Shown in pieces: positions 27,201 to 35,436 of a stretch of 64,000 nt of DNA. Both the position numbers and the translations under genes were made by a program. This stretch comes from Thiodiazotropha sp040506195 (GTDB lineage: Bacteria; Pseudomonadota; Gammaproteobacteria; Chromatiales; Chromatiaceae). Position 1 is the first letter of the stretch, and every line of letters begins with the position of its first letter. Below the pieces are notes generated by a model, which saw nothing but the letters and a program-made list of their open reading frames with translations, ran no database searches and was not told where the DNA came from. Location: contig JBEVXH010000006.1 of the NCBI GenBank assembly GCA_040506195.1, positions 186,001 through 250,000 on the forward strand, written 5' to 3'.

Positions 27201-29904
27201 TGATCTGCAGGAGCTGTTCAATCCGCCGGAACTCGAACCGCTGGTGGTCGACGACAGAAACTTCGGTTATATCCATGCGCCTTCGCTGAACCATGCGGTC
27301 ACGGCCGCGGTCCTGCGCAATGGCTACCTGGCCAACGCGACGCCCGACCTGCCGGATCTCCTGGGGATCAATCTCACATCGAGCCGGGTGCGCATCGCGA
27401 TGGATGTCATCGAAGGCATGCGCAACGGCCAGAGCCTGGGCGCGCTGCTGGGTTACCAGCTGGAACGTGACCTGCACGATGCTGAAGATCTCTATCTCGA
27501 CAGTGTGATTTATGAGCTGCGTGGAAAATTCCCGCTGGTGGGCAATCACCTGGACTCGACGGCCGTCGATGAGCCGATCGAGGCGGTGGAGGCGCGCAAC
27601 GTGGTGGACGGCTACGCGCTGGTCGAGCACGTCCAGCAGTCCGCGGACAAGGACTATCCGTTTGGTTTCGACGATCTTCCGTCGATTCCCGAGCAGGACA
27701 AGCTCGACGCGATCAACGCCGCCGTCAACCACATCCGGAACATCAGCGATGCCGTGGCGGACCTTGCCATGGCCGAGAGTGTCTACCAGGTCGTGCAGGG
27801 AAATTATGACCGGGCGGCCAGCACCGTGGATGCTTACACCAAAGGCAACTTCCCGCCGACGCCGGAGGTGGTGCAGACGCCGCGCAGCGGCCTGGCGCTG
27901 ACTCATCGCGTCGGCATCCACCTGCGCGCCGGGCTCGATCCCGGGGACGCCACCTACACCACGCCTCGCGCCAGCGGCGAGCCGGCCGTGGAAGACTGGT
28001 TGCGCGGTATATTGCCTCCGATGACGGACATCATTTGCGAGGCGACCTGCATCGCCCGGTCGACCGGAGCCGCCACGACCGTGCAGGTGACAGCCGCGCA
28101 ACTCGGGCTGAGTGCGGTGGACCTGGTGTACATGCTCAATCGCGACGCGGAGCAACACATGGCCGCGCTGGAGGACCTGGTCGTCTGGCACGTGGCCGGC
28201 CTGCCCGATACACGGCAGGACGGCCAGATCAGGATCACCTACCTGGTGAAGCAGGCCGGCAAATTCTCGTTCTTCGAACTCACGCCGCTGCTCGGCGACC
28301 TCAACAGCCTGCTGCTGAGGTCCAGGCCGCTGAAGGGCACGGACGCGCGTTTGCAGAACGAGGCGCGTACCGCCGAGGACGCGAACGCGGAGATCCGCGA
28401 AACCAAGGTCACCACGGTTCGCGATCTGCTCGCGGCGCAGCTCGCCGGGCTCGATACCTTCCTGACCGGGCTGGACGCGATCCTCGCGGAGGAAGACGAA
28501 GACATTCTGGTGACGAACCTCGCCGCCAACATCGACGACCTGGTGGTGAACGCGGGTGATGTACTGCGTAACCTCAACCTGTTCGGCCTGCCCAACACGG
28601 GCAACGGCTACGTGTGGGACTGGCGCCGACGGGAGTTCGCCGCGCTGATCGCGTCGGTCGACAGGGTGCTGGACGCCTGGGTGGCGCAAAAAGCCGAGTT
28701 CAACCAGCGCCTGGCCGACTACCCCGCGCTAGACGCAGGCTTGACGGACCAGCAGCGTATCCAATACCTGCTCGAGACCGGGCTGTTGCTGAATACGGAA
28801 CGGCTGGTGCCGCCCGGCACGAACCCCGATGATCTCCTCGCGCCGCTGAATGTGCTGCTGGGCGATTTCAAAAGCGTCGAAACGGCACTCGGCAACCTTC
28901 GCGACAATGCCGCCACGCTTGGCCAGTTCCACCAGGGACTGGTGGCGCAGGCCGATGCGATCAATGCGCAATACCGGGAGGGGCTTGATCTCTCGGCATA
29001 CGCGCTCGCGCTGCGCACCTTCGCCGATTCGCTGCAGGTGCAACTGGCCGCATTGGGCGCCGATATCACCCGACGCATCGATGACGCCGATTCGGTACTC
29101 GGCAGTTCGGAAGCGACGTCGCACGAGAAGCGGAACGAAGCGCTTCGCGCGGCCCTGCGCGGCCTCACCAGCGAGGACTTCGTGGTGCTCACCGAGTTCC
29201 GGGTCCCGGCCGAGCAGGCCGCGGAATGGAACAGCGCGCTCGGTGACAGCGTGGCGATTCGACGCTACCTGGATGGTCTCGGCAAGGACTTCCCCGTCGA
29301 CGAGTGGCTCTACGGGGTTGCGCGCGTACGCGAGAAGATGATGCAGGTCGAGGCGACAGCAGTGCAGCTGGAAGGCCTGTCGAGCGGTTCTCTCGACCTG
29401 GCGCCGTGTCAGTTCCCGTATCGACTAGGCGACTACTGGCTGGCCCTGGAGTATCCCGACGTGGATCCGGACACCGGGGAACCTTTCGTCGTCGACGAAG
29501 ACAAGCTGCTGTACACCGCACGCTATCCGTCCGGTTTCGATGCCGCGTCGTCCCAGTGCGGCCTGCTCGTGGACGAATGGACCGAGGTCGTGCCGAAGCG
29601 GGAAGAAACGACCGGGCTGACATTCCACTTCGATCGACCCGGCAACGAGCCGCCGCAAACGCTGTTGCTGGCGCTGCCCAGCGATTTCGACGGCGCGTGG
29701 GACTGGCAGGAACTGGTGGATACCTTGCACCAGACGCTCGATTTCGCGGTGTTGCGAGGCGTCGAGCCGCAGCACCTGGACAGCAGCCAGATCGGTCGTT
29801 TCCTGCCCGCCATCATTTCCAGAAGCATGCACTCGCCGGTGATGGCGATGATGGACTTGGCGCATAACAACGGTATTCACCTGCAGGCGGAGCTGAACCC
29901 ATGA
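24298..29904 (+). CDS. Very large protein of unknown function with N-terminal coiled coil (module III)
   Basis: A 1868-residue protein, the largest in the window. Residues 10-85 form a charged coiled coil (KLAKQQRKIQAARRQGQ and LEAERLRLEDQLNEKDRLF). Then come IVLFPVRIETRF, LWLRIFPDDVLVDTFEELP and, further on, AFRVDDQPYGVLPTTRF, motifs I recall from large uncharacterised proteins in other bacteria but cannot name. A second helical, coiled-coil-like region covers about residues 1360-1640. There is no signal peptide or membrane helix. Its stop overlaps the next gene's ATG (ATGA). The size and coupling suggest a structural or scaffold subunit that works with the 639-residue product. Confidence 0.78.
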   Translation: MSDFTDLQDQINDASSDWRQAGRARHAASEKLAKQQRKIQAARRQGQAGTSELEILEAERLRLEDQLNEKDRLFENARSSLHDSLSLFERYSDPTKQIGEFDDSFPIVLFPVRIETRFKKLRDPNGALQTQLWLRIFPDDVLVDTFEELPAEVEVANTRQYWLNRWRAGQSENELRAAWKTLVSSHGSGRANWLIERIVPVTDTPQNQEPEKQAGEHLLVIATDTLPALNEAQALETYWVDMLSGDSDAGAALVAEVGEARAGELLEAYVPENVEEPLPPGVDMLRVVWLQLPDLDSMETQLQPWAQPARVRLLPERFVVMGFNGGKQTLLRVGNVIPDEILVGPDPGALPEDQLSEEDGKLEVPDNLLWLTDFDQAVSQGMGFRIDLSTEQYDQGFERLFVLGVRLRSNPEQAREAMQELFTNHERSSAGMSFLRQGTPTNNVDEGESGYSWIEDADASYDHYFAEGPREDPLDWRTKTDGRRFAEALGLDPDALKSIPNYFATDQLEARAMNEALWPTTLGYYMEQMLNGVFEEETVDQVRGFFNRFVVGRGSIPAFRVDDQPYGVLPTTRFRNISWFEPDDRFPRRRPNRLLEKLHRVIRRAHDIWEPLSGKVASVRPDSEDAHQVLLDVLGLHPTSVEHYQRIAESFDEFFNRMRLGGFFNHVDANQASLAFFFSGMQFLESFGHEHDFDEDSPELLSKFFFQTPNLLKGPLIDDAPLSEFDGVRATHDSGVNYLQWLIDATQTSHDRLRRQQGFAGNRPPRALLYLMLRHALDLGFIQTTIRLHREFSLLSDAELKVYGREPKFYHIKDNSPVAPVRNLNTWELLYKAAPDVTSDPVMTLGEYISRTITTRDSYLQTQLAALEHLKDLPTARLERAFAEHIDCCSYRLDAWWLGLLSVQLESMRAPSSGDGARPEIDLAERISSDNDDETAGSDIAGSYIGAFGWVENLQADDQTLTKASVPDDLQELFNPPELEPLVVDDRNFGYIHAPSLNHAVTAAVLRNGYLANATPDLPDLLGINLTSSRVRIAMDVIEGMRNGQSLGALLGYQLERDLHDAEDLYLDSVIYELRGKFPLVGNHLDSTAVDEPIEAVEARNVVDGYALVEHVQQSADKDYPFGFDDLPSIPEQDKLDAINAAVNHIRNISDAVADLAMAESVYQVVQGNYDRAASTVDAYTKGNFPPTPEVVQTPRSGLALTHRVGIHLRAGLDPGDATYTTPRASGEPAVEDWLRGILPPMTDIICEATCIARSTGAATTVQVTAAQLGLSAVDLVYMLNRDAEQHMAALEDLVVWHVAGLPDTRQDGQIRITYLVKQAGKFSFFELTPLLGDLNSLLLRSRPLKGTDARLQNEARTAEDANAEIRETKVTTVRDLLAAQLAGLDTFLTGLDAILAEEDEDILVTNLAANIDDLVVNAGDVLRNLNLFGLPNTGNGYVWDWRRREFAALIASVDRVLDAWVAQKAEFNQRLADYPALDAGLTDQQRIQYLLETGLLLNTERLVPPGTNPDDLLAPLNVLLGDFKSVETALGNLRDNAATLGQFHQGLVAQADAINAQYREGLDLSAYALALRTFADSLQVQLAALGADITRRIDDADSVLGSSEATSHEKRNEALRAALRGLTSEDFVVLTEFRVPAEQAAEWNSALGDSVAIRRYLDGLGKDFPVDEWLYGVARVREKMMQVEATAVQLEGLSSGSLDLAPCQFPYRLGDYWLALEYPDVDPDTGEPFVVDEDKLLYTARYPSGFDAASSQCGLLVDEWTEVVPKREETTGLTFHFDRPGNEPPQTLLLALPSDFDGAWDWQELVDTLHQTLDFAVLRGVEPQHLDSSQIGRFLPAIISRSMHSPVMAMMDLAHNNGIHLQAELNP

Positions 29905-31820
29905 ATGATCGTGTCGCCATCGCCGAGATCGGCGCAGTACTGACAGGCAAGCTGTTCTGGCCGACCGTGGTCAGGTGGAACCGGCTGGAAGGCAGGCCCC
30001 GTCGAAATGATTTTCGTCGTGCGCTACGCGCCGAGGTAAGGGACCCGCTGTGGATGCTCTGCAAACAATGGCAGGTGGGCGAATTCCAGGGAGACGATGC
30101 CGCTTCGCCGGTCAGCGCCGTTGCGCATATCGAGACGTCCCGTATCGACAGGTATCAGCCGGGTGACGGGACGCCGAAGGTGTTCACCACCGAAACGCCG
30201 ATTGAAACGGTGGTGGAACAGCGTGCGATCCCGATGTTCAGCCAGCAGCAGAAAATGTCGCTGGACATCCGCCTGCTGATGGGGCGTCAATGGCGCAAGC
30301 TGCTGTTCGCGAATTCGCTCGGGCACCTGTTTTCCGCTTACGTGACGGACCCCAGGTACCGGTTCAATGACCCGCTTCCCGATGCCGATGACGATGCGAC
30401 GCTGACGGCGCATCCCGGCGTGTGGCAGACCCTGGGCGCCGTGGCCGGTCGCGCGATGGATGGCGGGGAACTCTACCTGTATCTTCGCGCCGATCCGGGT
30501 AACCGGGCGCATACGGGTATCACCACCGACAGCGGCGAGATGGACACGCTGGATATGCTCGCGGACAGGTTCCTCGCGTGGTTCGACGGGCTGTTCGTTC
30601 AACCCGGAGAGGGTAACGACGCCTGGCAGGACAGCCAGCTGGAATACCGCTTCGCGGTTTCGGCCACGAAGGACGATAACGAGAAAGTCCTCAGTGCCCG
30701 CGAGTACTATCACGGTCATCTCGACTGGTACAGCCTGGACGTCGACCCCGCGCACGATTCGCTATCGGTCGAAGGCGAGGAGGGCGCCGGGGACGGAATC
30801 GAGCTATGGACCCGGGCATTCCTGCCCACCAACATCGAATTCGAGGGCATGCCGAACACGCGTTGGTGGCAATTCGAAGACAGCAAAACCAGTTTCGGCG
30901 ACATCCGTCCGGATACCACGGACCTGAGCAAGTTGTTGTTGATGGAGTTCGGCCTGATCTATGCCAACGACTGGTTCCTGCTGCCGTTCGAACTACCCGT
31001 CGGCACGCTGGCCGATGTCCGGGGGCTGGCGGTGACCGACGTGTTCGGTGAGCGCGTCTGGATAGAAGCCTCTGGTAAAGGTGTCGATGACGCATGGCAA
31101 CGCTGGGCCATGTACAATCTTTCGACCCACGGACAGGAAGAAGTCCCTGCCGATCGTTCGCTGGTGATGCTGCCCGCCGTGCCGAAAATCCAGGAGGGCC
31201 AGCCTTTCGATGACGTGCGGCTGGTGCGTGATGAAGTCTCCAACATGGTCTGGGCGGTAGAAAAGCGCGTACCCTTGTCTACGGGGCGAAGCAAGGTCGG
31301 ACAGGAAGCGGCCGCGGAACTGGCCAGGCGGTACGAGCAGCTCCTGGACGCGAAGATCGATGCGGACGCGCTGGCCCCGTCCCTGCCTGAACCGCAGGCT
31401 TCCATCCGTTACCGCTTGATGCGTACGGTGCCGGAAAACTGGATTCCCTTCGTGCCCGTGCACAGGGAGAACGACAACCGTGAAATACAGTTGCAGAGGG
31501 CATCGATGCCCAGGATCATCCAGGGCGACCCGTATCCGCCGGAAAAAATCAAACCGCGCACGAACCTGCTTCGCAGCGGTCTGGACGTGGACCCGCCGCT
31601 CTCGTACTTCCTGTTCGAGGAAGAGGTTCCCAGGGCGGGCGTAGCGGTGACCCAGTCCTACCAGCGTACCCGATGGACCGGCGGGCGCGTGTTCAACTGG
31701 ATCGGCGTGCACAAGCAGACCGGACGGGGTGAGGGGCACAGTGGTCTTGCGTTCGATCGCGTCGAACCGACCCGGACCGTGCTCCGGCGTGCCTTGCAAA
31801 GGTTTGTATCCGACAGCTGA
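29901..31820 (+). CDS. Conserved-looking protein with DPLWMLxKQWQxGEFQGDD motif (module III)
   Basis: A 639-residue soluble protein. The segment RDPLWMLCKQWQVGEFQGDD near residue 45 and the C-terminal pattern YFLFEEEVPRAGVAVTQSYQ, later GRGEGHSGLAFDRVEPT, look like family signatures. I recall similar motifs in hypothetical proteins of other phyla but cannot assign a function. No catalytic motif, signal or membrane segment is visible. The four-base overlap with the 1868-residue gene suggests the two products are made in a fixed ratio and interact. Confidence 0.78.
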   Translation: MNDRVAIAEIGAVLTGKLFWPTVVRWNRLEGRPRRNDFRRALRAEVRDPLWMLCKQWQVGEFQGDDAASPVSAVAHIETSRIDRYQPGDGTPKVFTTETPIETVVEQRAIPMFSQQQKMSLDIRLLMGRQWRKLLFANSLGHLFSAYVTDPRYRFNDPLPDADDDATLTAHPGVWQTLGAVAGRAMDGGELYLYLRADPGNRAHTGITTDSGEMDTLDMLADRFLAWFDGLFVQPGEGNDAWQDSQLEYRFAVSATKDDNEKVLSAREYYHGHLDWYSLDVDPAHDSLSVEGEEGAGDGIELWTRAFLPTNIEFEGMPNTRWWQFEDSKTSFGDIRPDTTDLSKLLLMEFGLIYANDWFLLPFELPVGTLADVRGLAVTDVFGERVWIEASGKGVDDAWQRWAMYNLSTHGQEEVPADRSLVMLPAVPKIQEGQPFDDVRLVRDEVSNMVWAVEKRVPLSTGRSKVGQEAAAELARRYEQLLDAKIDADALAPSLPEPQASIRYRLMRTVPENWIPFVPVHRENDNREIQLQRASMPRIIQGDPYPPEKIKPRTNLLRSGLDVDPPLSYFLFEEEVPRAGVAVTQSYQRTRWTGGRVFNWIGVHKQTGRGEGHSGLAFDRVEPTRTVLRRALQRFVSDS

Positions 31821-31839
31821 CGGATTGATAATCATTTCC

Positions 31840-32109
31840 ATGAGACAACAAGGCATAGCGCGGAAGCTCGTGGCAAAACGGACGGAAAGAATCATCGTAT
31901 ATCACATCCAGCCCCAAACATTGGTCGGACGCGTGCTGGCGTCCTTGATTCTTCTCCTTGTACTCGGCTTTGTTTTTCTTTTCTCCCTGGTGCTGTTCGC
32001 GATTTTGTCCACGGGGCTGCTGGTTGCCATTGGATACGCTCTTTGGCGAACACACGAAATAACCAGGAGACGAGGGCGCATAATCGATGTCGATCGGAAT
32101 GACGGGTAG
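31840..32109 (+). CDS. Small membrane protein, last gene of module III
   Basis: An 89-residue protein. I chose the ATG at 31840, 20 bases after the previous stop, giving MRQQGIARKLVAKRTERIIV. Residues about 30-67 are hydrophobic (VGRVLASLILLLVLGFVFLF, then SLVLFAILSTGLLVAIGYAL), enough for two helices. The tail RTHEITRRRGRIIDVDRNDG is basic. The family is unknown. Base composition is lower in GC than in the preceding genes, so it may not share their origin. It ends 16 bp before the left arm of site D. Confidence 0.6.
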   Translation: MRQQGIARKLVAKRTERIIVYHIQPQTLVGRVLASLILLLVLGFVFLFSLVLFAILSTGLLVAIGYALWRTHEITRRRGRIIDVDRNDG

Positions 32110-32125
32110 TGTTGGCTGGCAGAGT

Positions 32126-32413
32126 TCAATCGGCAATTTTTTTCGACCATTTTGAAGGGTTTTCTGAGCATGGTATTTTTTCATGGTATTGCGATTTAGC
32201 AGGAATATAACCAATTGAATATAAAAGATAAAAAAGTCTTATTTACAATTGAGTGGGAGTGACAGGAATTTGTAAAATATTGAATTATAATGATAAAAAC
32301 AATTCAGTTAATAATATAATCTACATCATCAATGGTTTTTTATGGTATTTGTTGCGTGTAGCAAGGCAGCAGGCATCGATACCATGAGATAAAAATTGAG
32401 CTTGGCATGGTAT
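32126..32413 (+). repeat. Attachment-like site D: complete left arm - core - type-1 right arm
   Basis: The left arm begins TCAATCGGCAATTTTTTTCG and has CATGGTAT at 32169-32176 and 32182-32189. The core GAGTGGGAGTGA is at 32251-32262. The right arm has AATGGTTT (32331), TATGGTAT (32341), inverted ATACCATG (32379) and CATGGTAT (32406-32413). The 80-bp core-to-arm, 38-bp and 27-bp intervals match A and B; only the 12-bp interval is shortened to 10. Beyond the arm, 32414-32660 holds no gene that I can support. Confidence 0.85.
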
Positions 32414-32676
32414 CGGGGAGCTTGATTTATAGGTGCCCTGGAGCAATCCGAAACCGGCAATTCCAGCACAGTGTTTTTAGGAAAATAGAACTGTTTTCCT
32501 AAAACTATTGGCAGGGTAATGACTACATAACTTGATGAAAAAGCACTTATTTTCGTAATTCTCCTCGTGGAGAAAGTCGGACTTCCCCGCTAAGCCTGTG
32601 TCTATACTTTCCACTTCTGTTACTTGCAGAAAGTAACCGGGTACGTTACAGTTTCCCATAAAGAGGGAGATTGCTA

Positions 32677-32973
32677 TTGATTCAGAGTTTCCGGGACCGC
32701 TGGCTCAGGGATTTTTATCTGGAAGATAAAACCAGCAAGAAGATACCCGCTGAAGTCCAAGACCGACTGTTCCGAAAGCTGCAGTTAATCGATGACGCGA
32801 CCTGTGATCTCGACTTGCGGTCGCCTCCGAGCAATCATTTTGAAAAGTTGGGAGGGAGCTTGGTCGGGAAGCATTCGATCCGCGTTAACAAGCAATGGCG
32901 ATTGGTGTTTACCTGGTCAGGTGAAGGTGGTGAGGCCCAGGGCATCTATCTGGATAACCACGATTATCGGTGA
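32677..32973 (+). CDS. higB: Type II toxin of the HigB/RelE superfamily
   Basis: A ribosome-dependent mRNA interferase by family. I prefer the TTG at 32677 (protein MIQSFRDRWLRDFYLEDKTS) over the TTG at 32671, because AGAGGGAGA immediately precedes and overlaps the latter. The product has 98 residues, the normal size. The body KIPAEVQDRLFRKLQLIDDA and the end KHSIRVNKQWRLVFTW, YLDNHDYR match the HigB pattern of basic RNA-binding residues around Arg and a C-terminal DYH/DYR. The antitoxin gene follows 8 bases later, the toxin-first order typical of higBA. Confidence 0.92.
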   Translation: MIQSFRDRWLRDFYLEDKTSKKIPAEVQDRLFRKLQLIDDATCDLDLRSPPSNHFEKLGGSLVGKHSIRVNKQWRLVFTWSGEGGEAQGIYLDNHDYR

Positions 32974-32981
32974 GGCAGGCT

Positions 32982-33284
32982 ATGAATATCACAAAACGAC
33001 ATCCCGTCAGTGTCGGTGAGATGATTACCGAGGAGTTTCTCGTGCCCATGGCGCTGACCCAGGGACAATTGGCTGAAGCGATGGGCGTCAGTCGAAAAAC
33101 CGTCAATGAGTTGTGTACCAATCGCCGTGCAATCACCGCCGACACAGCACTGATGCTGGCCACCGTATTCGGGAATACTGCTGAATTTTGGTTGAATCTG
33201 CAGCAGCGCAACGAGCTGTGGAAAGCGCTCAACACCCCAAAGCGGCGGGCACGGATCGAGAAGGCTAAGCCGATTGCCGCCTGA
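32982..33284 (+). CDS. higA: HigA-family antitoxin (helix-turn-helix)
   Basis: The ATG at 32982 gives 100 residues starting MNITKRHPVSVGEMITEEFL, with GAGG 5 bases upstream. An Xre-type helix-turn-helix covers LTQGQLAEAMGVSRKTVNEL. The pattern TADTALMLATVFGNTAEFWL is typical of HigA. It neutralises HigB and represses the operon by family precedent. It lies 2 bases before the next gene. Confidence 0.93.
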   Translation: MNITKRHPVSVGEMITEEFLVPMALTQGQLAEAMGVSRKTVNELCTNRRAITADTALMLATVFGNTAEFWLNLQQRNELWKALNTPKRRARIEKAKPIAA

Positions 33285-33286
33285 GT

Positions 33287-34522
33287 TTGAGGGTAGTGGC
33301 CGTTAGTAAGCACAAGTGGGCCTTCCTCTCACGATTCCGGGCTGGTGCTTATAGCTGGAAGGCATCAAAGTTGGCGTGCCAGCGCCTTCGCGAAGCTGTC
33401 TCCGAAATCAAGAAGGTCGCAAAGAAAGATCCCCTAGTTGGCGCAGAGGGTGCTGTCCGTCTGATGGAAAAGATCTGGCCGGCGCTGGAACACGTGGACA
33501 GCTCCAGTGGTGCGCTGGGGTCGGCGGTCAATAAGACCCTGGATGATTTGATACCGATCCTCGTCAACGCACCTGCAGATGAGAAGACCCGTAATGCTTG
33601 GCTAGATCGCCTCTGGCAGGCCATGGCGGATGATGGTGTTGACTTCCTCAGTCCGGTAGGTGACCGATGGGGTGAGATCTGTGGCTCGATAGAAGTCGCC
33701 GGGCGATGGGGTGATGATCTGGTTTCTACGTTGCGGTCCTGTTGGACGGATCAGAATCCAGGTAATTACTTCCACGGCGCAACGGCGTGTCTATCATGCC
33801 TACTGACAACAGGTCGCTACGAAGTGTTGCTCGATTTGTTGGAACTGCCGCGATATCCGTCTTGGCATTACCGTCGCTATGGCGTAGAAGCACTCCTGTC
33901 CATGGGCAGGAAGGCGGAGGCGGTCCAGTATGCGGAAGCCTCGCGGGGACTGAACGAGCCTGATTCCGTGATCGACCAGACCTGCGAGCAGATCCTGATT
34001 TCATCCGGCCTGTATGAGGAGGCCTACCGCCGCTATGGATTGAGTGCTGCGGTGGCTAATTCCTATATCGCCCGGTTTCGCTCAGTTGCAAAACGCTATC
34101 CAATGAAGGACAAGTCGCAGATCCTGTCAGATCTCATCGCTACAACGCCAGGTGAAGACGGGAAGTGGTTTGCGACGGCCAAGGAACTCGAACTTTATGA
34201 TCTGGCATTGGAACTGGCCAATCGGAGTCCCTGTGATCCAAAAACGCTGACTAGGGCGGCCAGGGATTATCTTGACCCGGAACCGGCATTCGCTCTCGGA
34301 TCCGCAATAGCCGCCCTTCGCTGGTTGAGTGAGGGGTGGGGCTACGAGGTGACAAGCGTTGATGTGGCGGAGGCTTATGACCGCGCGATGGATGCTGCGG
34401 CAAGGTTGAATCGGGTTGGCGATGTGACCAAACGGATTCGGCAACTCGTTGAGGCGAGTGACAATGCGTCGGTGCGGTTTGTTCGGGAGGCCGTGCAGGG
34501 ACGCATGCGTGTATCTGTTTAA
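33287..34522 (+). CDS. Conserved helical-repeat protein of unknown function, linked to higBA
   Basis: A 411-residue helical protein. It begins at TTG 33287, or possibly GTG 33296, giving AVSKHKWAFLSRFRAGAYSW; the conserved part starts at SKHKWAF. Motifs such as EAVSEIKKVAKKDPLVGAEG, VDSSSGALGSAVN and SPCDPKTLTRAARDY match a widespread uncharacterised family I remember from many proteobacteria. TPR-like helices predominate and no catalytic site is visible. It starts 2 bases after higA and may be transcribed with it. Together the three genes are the whole cargo of module IV. Confidence 0.8.
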   Translation: MRVVAVSKHKWAFLSRFRAGAYSWKASKLACQRLREAVSEIKKVAKKDPLVGAEGAVRLMEKIWPALEHVDSSSGALGSAVNKTLDDLIPILVNAPADEKTRNAWLDRLWQAMADDGVDFLSPVGDRWGEICGSIEVAGRWGDDLVSTLRSCWTDQNPGNYFHGATACLSCLLTTGRYEVLLDLLELPRYPSWHYRRYGVEALLSMGRKAEAVQYAEASRGLNEPDSVIDQTCEQILISSGLYEEAYRRYGLSAAVANSYIARFRSVAKRYPMKDKSQILSDLIATTPGEDGKWFATAKELELYDLALELANRSPCDPKTLTRAARDYLDPEPAFALGSAIAALRWLSEGWGYEVTSVDVAEAYDRAMDAAARLNRVGDVTKRIRQLVEASDNASVRFVREAVQGRMRVSV

Positions 34523-34609
34523 AGTGCTCCATTACCTGCAGAAGCAGGGAGGGGCATCCATTTGGAAGTCAGAGCCCGGAAGGTTGTCTAGGGTGCTGTG
34601 TAGCAGTAC

Positions 34610-34743
34610 TCAATCGGCTTTTTTTCGAGCATTTTGAAGGATTTTCCGAGCATGGTATTTTTCATGGTGTTACCGTTTACCAGGAAGATAAGCCATTGAA
34701 TATAAAAGATAATAATGGCATATTTATAATAGAGTGGGAGTGA
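34610..34743 (+). repeat. Attachment-like site E: left arm and core, type-2 right flank
   Basis: The left arm begins TCAATCGGCTTTTTTTCGAG; octamers CATGGTAT (34651-34658) and CATGGTGT (34663-34670) stand 81 and 69 bp before the core GAGTGGGAGTGA (34732-34743). The following GCACTGGCAGGTGATGTCTG matches the flank of site C. The right-hand neighbour is module V. Confidence 0.82.
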
Positions 34744-34841
34744 CAGGCACTGGCAGGTGATGTCTGGCAACGACAAGTAATACCAACTAAAGCAATATTT
34801 GCAGCGAATCAACTGCTCAATCGAATTTGCTAGAAATAGTG

Positions 34842-35161
34842 CTAACGAACCAGTCCTCGCTGAAGTAACGCTGGCATATTCCTACGGCTATCAAGAATGC
34901 AGTGAATGAAAGTGTCCTGACGGATTGCTCAGTAGATGACAGAGTATGGTTTGAAGTAGATTTTCAGGTATTGTGTAACGCCGATTCGATCGAGTTCTGG
35001 TGGAACATGTTCTCATTCTGGTAGATCAGCAAGTCGCGTGCGGAAGGATTCAAGCTGATTCAGTATGTAACCCACATTCTCCGGAATGTCATGAAGTGCG
35101 ATACAGCGGAGAATGTCGATGAGATTCTGTTCTGCGTGTTCGGTAAGTCGGATGCGATGCG
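34842..35161 (-). pseudogene. Decayed ParE-family toxin gene
   Basis: One reading frame of the reverse strand gives HRIRLTEHAEQNLIDILRCI, then ILNQLESFRTRLADLPE, stop, EHVPPELDRIGVTQYLKIYF, KPYSVIY, stop, then HCILDSRRNMPALLQRGLVR. This is a recognisable ParE/RelE-type toxin. The two internal TGA codons replace the arginines normally found in LPERG and VIYR, so both are consistent with CGA to TGA transitions. No intact antitoxin is visible upstream on the same strand. It is a dead toxin gene in module V. Confidence 0.7.
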
Positions 35162-35436
35162 CAGGTTGTCCTTGACCATCTCGGTGATCTGGATCTCGGT
35201 ACTATGGTGCCGAGAAAATGGACAACCAGAGACTGCACAACTTTATCAACGAGATACAGACATTGTTTGACATGCTGCACGTCAGTATGGTGAAAACCCA
35301 TTTCCCTGCGAAATAATTGATGCCGCCTGAAGATCAAATACGTATTTTCAAACGTCAAAACAAGTGTGGCAAAGTTGACTGGTGTGGGTAGACTAGCTGT
35401 GTTCCTGCCATTTGCAGTGCATAATAACGTGCTTAA

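Noticed and set aside
12183..32109. Module III as a contractile injection system or prophage tail
   Set aside because: No sheath, tube, spike, baseplate wedge or AAA-type assembly ATPase is recognisable; protein size alone is not evidence.
35089..35358. 89-codon minus-strand frame as an antitoxin partner of the dead ParE
   Set aside because: The translated sequence has no antitoxin features and runs out of frame with the ParE remnant.
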